Assembly (NCBI GenBank): GCA_016748015.1
Contig: JAAOMT010000590.1
Location: forward strand, 897,251 to 943,666
Length of the DNA stretch: 46,416 nucleotides
Direction: 5' to 3'
DNA from: Geosiphon pyriformis
Taxonomy: Eukaryota; Glomeromycota; Glomeromycetes; Archaeosporales; Geosiphonaceae
The notes beneath the pieces are model-generated. The model worked only from the letters and a program-made list of their open reading frames with translations. It made no database searches and was not told where the DNA came from. The position numbers were made by a program, and so were the translations under genes. Below are positions 43,640 to 46,416 of this stretch, piece by piece (within the stretch, counting starts at the first letter, position 1; each line of letters opens with the position of its first letter).

Positions 43640-44186
43640 TGTTATAGATAAAACTTTTAATTATTTAATCATATTTAATCATATGTATTAGTTATTAATA
43701 TTATTATTAACCATTCTATTTTTAGAATTAATTATTAATTATTAAATAGGTATTAATTTAATTATTGACTTGATTAGTGATTTTTTTTGAGAATATATAA
43801 CCAAGATTTTTAATGTCGTAAAGAAACAAAAAAGACAAAAATTATTACAATGATTCCGATTTTTTTTCACTATTTTTTTTCGTTTTTTTTATTTGTATAT
43901 TGTTAACTTTTGTGAAATATATTGAATAAACATTTACTAAAAAGTACAAATAATTAATATTTAATTTTAAGAGTGTTAATATAAAACATAAACTTATACC
44001 AATATGTAATTTTTTGTTAACAGTATAGATTATATTTTTATTTTTAAATTTTCTTATTACCTTTTTAAAAAAAATAGTAATTAAGATATTTATAAAACTA
44101 ATTTTATATATTAAAGTTGAATTTACTCGATTATTTTATTGCTATGTAATAATATTTTTTTTAACATATTATATATAATTATAACA
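43640..44186. mobile_element. Decayed E-family solo LTR
   Basis: It aligns in order with solo LTR E (1896..2587): start TGTTATAG (E: TGTTACAG), CATATGTATTAG, CCATTCTATTTTTAGA, ATTGACTTGATTAGTGA (E: repeats of ATTGACCTGATCATTGA), TTGTTAACAGTATAGATTAT (E: TTGTTGACAGTATGGACTAT), AAAGTTGAATT, and end ATAACA. GTTAT flanks both sides (43635..43639 and 44187..44191). It is 547 bp against 692, and most differences replace G/C by A/T. A much older insertion of the same family. Confidence 0.75.
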
Positions 44187-44191
44187 GTTAT

Positions 44192-45378
44192 TAATCCAAT
44201 AACTTTGAAAATATATATTTAAAAAAAGAATAACAAAGCTAAATAACAATTTTAACCAAAAATTTAAGTTATGAGTTATTATGTTTAGATAATATCAAAT
44301 GTTTACTTTGTTTGGTTTTGTTATAGCACACTTTATATAAGAGAATATATTTATAGTCTTTCACATTGATTAAAAAACTTAATATTAAGCAGACACTATA
44401 TGATAAATTTGTATTAAAAATAATTTGATATTATCTTTTTAATTATTATAATTGATAATAAAATAATATTTTTATCTTTTTTACAAATTTGTTAATTGGT
44501 TAATTTGATTAAATTACAATTTTTTATTACATACTAAAATTTTCACAAATTGGTATAATCAATTTTATAAAGTATATTTATAATTCAATTTAATGATTTA
44601 ATAAATAGTTTTTTTTTTACTTTGTTACAGCTTAACACACAAAATTATTCTTAAAAGACTTTGGTTTATAAAAGTTATTATTGTTGTTACCAATACTAAA
44701 ACGAAATAAATCTTATTTGCTTACTAAGTTATATTTGTCTAAACTGATATAATCGATCTTAATTTTAATGAATTTAATTTTTGATGACAATGAATTAGAT
44801 AACTTGGGAAAATAAACATAAAATTCAAAAAAGCTTTCTTAAACAAAAAGACAAATATTTATTTCACTTTATTAAAAAACAAACAATTTAAAAAATAGTA
44901 TTTTTGAAAAAAGTATAAATAATCAATTAAATCATTTCATATTTCAGTTTTTTTTAGTATTTATTTATTGCAGTTTTACTAATGAAAAAATTCAAATGAT
45001 TGCTACTTTTTCTAATAGAAGTTTCAACATAAATGTAGTCATGATTCAGTTTAATTAATAATAAATAAAACTTCTTTGGTAAAAAGAATGTTAAAATAAT
45101 AAAAAGAGTTTCAAAATAAGAAATAATTTGGCATTTACTATATAAATTTTTAAAAATATGCAAGAATTTAAATATAGACTAGATGTATTTTTATAAATTT
45201 TATTTGGTTTTTCATACATTGGGGTTAACAAAAATTCCTATCAACTATAATAGGATAAAAAGTATTTTTGATTTAGTTCATAAATAACATTATTAAGCAT
45301 ATTAAATCAGCTGCTATATTACAACAATTAACTTTTGAAATTTTAACTAGAAACCTAACCACTTAAATCGTTCGTAAA
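44192..45378. other. AT-rich intergenic region
   Basis: No gene recognised. A 69-codon minus-strand open frame at 44954..45163 has no recognisable motif and is treated as chance. Confidence 0.55.
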
Positions 45379-45628
45379 TCTGTTTGATTTTCATCCAGGC
45401 TAATTTATTAAAACGCTCCCTGTATAATCCTGCTACCTTTCGTGACAAACAGATCAAATATTTTGAATACAATAAATTTTATAGTAAAAAAAGCATGGTG
45501 ATGAAGCTTCTAGCGTGTTAGAGAAGACAAATTATACTATAAATGGTATGGATATTATATTTGCATTGAAAAAACTCAAACGAGTCGCAGAACAAGATAA
45601 AACAGATATAGAAGAATTCATAAAAGAG

Positions 45629-45710
45629 GTCTGAATGAAAAAAGTTTACATGATTAATAAAGTATTAATTGCTATATTATTTATGCTAAAAAATCCCTAA
45701 AAACATTTAG
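45629..45710 (+). other. Probable intron in kinase-like gene
   Basis: Removing GTCTGA...TTTAG joins EEFIKE to LKFLQDIDF in phase, matching the expected alpha-C to beta-4 spacing. The 5' site GTCTGA is non-consensus, perhaps mutated. Confidence 0.5.
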
Positions 45711-46028
45711 CTGAAATTTCTGCAAGATATTGATTTTTTTCCCTATATTCAGAGATTTTGTGGTCTTAGTAAATATATAAAAGGTATTTATTTTCAATGC
45801 TCAATGATAAAATTATTTTAGCAAATCCTAACTTTACTTTATGATAATGTTTTAGATGATAATATAAAATATATTTTAGTTTTTGAATACGCTAATGGAG
45901 GTTCTTTGCGTGATTACCTATCATTAGAGTTTGAGAATATGAATGGAAAAGAAAAGCTTCGGATGGCACAGGAATTGGCAAGCAGGGTTCAATGTTTGCA
46001 TGAAAACCAAATAATTTATCGAAATCTT

Positions 46029-46104
46029 GTAGGTTTTGCGCTCACTTTGATATTTCAAAAGTTATTCAAAGATTAAACTCAACCACTAAATTGTTTATTT
46101 TTAG
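46029..46104 (+). other. Intron in kinase-like gene
   Basis: Canonical GTAGGT...TTTTAG, 76 bp, phase 0. It joins IIYRNL to NSSNILVHN, i.e. it lies inside the catalytic loop. Confidence 0.8.
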
Positions 46105-46416
46105 AATTCTTCAAATATTTTAGTGCATAATAAAACGGTAAAAATATCCGATATTGGTCTTCCGAAAAATCAAAGTAAAATACTAGGGTTAGCCAATGAG
46201 ATTAAAGACCAACCTGCTTACATAGACCCTCAATGTTTTAAAAACGAACAATTCATTCGAAATAAGAAATCAGATATTTATGCTCTCGGCGTCCTCCTAT
46301 GGGAATTAACAAGTGGCTGCCCATCATTCAAAAATACTAAAAAGTGAACACTTATACGTAAGGAAATTTTAATTTAGCACATTTCTTTAATAGTTCTACT
46401 TATATATAAAACTTCC

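Larger units (their letters stand above)
45379..46347 (+). pseudogene. TKL-type protein kinase-like gene, degenerate and probably truncated
   Basis: Visible in order: pre-kinase PATFRDKQIKYFEYNKFYSK (45432..45490); a run of seven A (45486..45492) where the frame shifts; HGDEASSVLEK, a degenerate glycine loop (second Gly is Glu); FALKKLKRV with the beta-3 Lys codon at 45569; IEEFIKE (alpha-C). After a probable intron come LKFLQDIDFFPYIQRFCGLS, a TAG at 45819, ILVFEYANGGSLRDYL (hinge), CLHENQIIYRNL, an intron and NSSNILVHNKTVKISDIGL, PAYIDPQ and KSDIYALGVLLWELTSG. HRD is YRN and DFG is DIG, so catalysis is unlikely even if expressed. Frame breaks suggest a pseudogene; a pseudokinase gene with unresolved introns is the alternative. 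The 3' end may continue past the window. Confidence 0.75.

Noticed and set aside
44954-45163. 69-codon minus-strand frame
   Set aside because: Low-complexity Phe/Leu/Lys/Ile composition in AT-rich DNA, no motif and no neighbour context.
45784-45821. A third short intron in the kinase-like gene (GTATTT...TTTTAG, 38 bp)
   Set aside because: Removing it, or the 53-bp alternative from 45769, puts the downstream kinase residues out of frame. The TAG at 45819 is therefore recorded as a frame break.

Overview
The window looks like fungal nuclear DNA, most likely from an arbuscular mycorrhizal fungus (Glomeromycotina). This is inferred from the very low GC, from Ty3/gypsy Gag-Pol proteins of the kind I associate with Rhizophagus/Gigaspora genomes, and from decayed leucine-rich-repeat and TKL-type kinase fragments in the flanks. 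No bacterial operon, rRNA, tRNA or CRISPR array is visible, and I see no intact host gene.

About 85% of the window (1771..41326) is one Russian-doll stack of LTR retrotransposons, all transcribed from the minus strand. Element A (1771..41326, target duplication ATGT) is the oldest. A solo LTR of another family (E, 1896..2587) sits in its left LTR. Element B (10401..39218) interrupts A's gag. Element C (11758..20482) and element D (21567..31746) each interrupt B's integrase region. With the insertions subtracted, A, B and D are about 10.0, 9.9 and 10.2 kb and belong to one family with LTRs of about 0.85 kb. C is 8.7 kb, from a related family with 1.05-kb LTRs, and has lost the end of its integrase.

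All four elements share one layout on the minus strand: 5' LTR, primer-binding site, gag with a CCHC knuckle, retropepsin, a Cys-rich putative zinc-binding domain, an acidic Asn/Ser-rich linker (A, B and D), a dUTPase-like domain, reverse transcriptase, RNase H, integrase, a C-terminal extension ending in AQ(Y/F)-stop, polypurine tract, 3' LTR. Every copy carries stops and frameshifts, so none is autonomous as read. Most damage is G:C to A:T, and CpG is scarce.

The most interesting signals are: (1) a dUTPase-like domain in all four elements; (2) a 25-nt hairpin in all eight LTRs whose stem covaries between the two families and whose loop carries the palindrome TGATCA, resembling a retroviral dimerisation stem-loop; (3) family-specific tandem repeats with palindromic cores upstream of (A, B, D) or in the promoter-proximal part of (C) the LTR.

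The flanks are even more AT-rich. On the right lie a decayed leucine-rich-repeat gene (41557..43266), a heavily decayed second copy of the E solo LTR (43640..44186, 5-bp duplication GTTAT) and a TKL-kinase-like gene (45379..46347) with degenerate catalytic motifs. On the left (1..1770) I recognise no gene.
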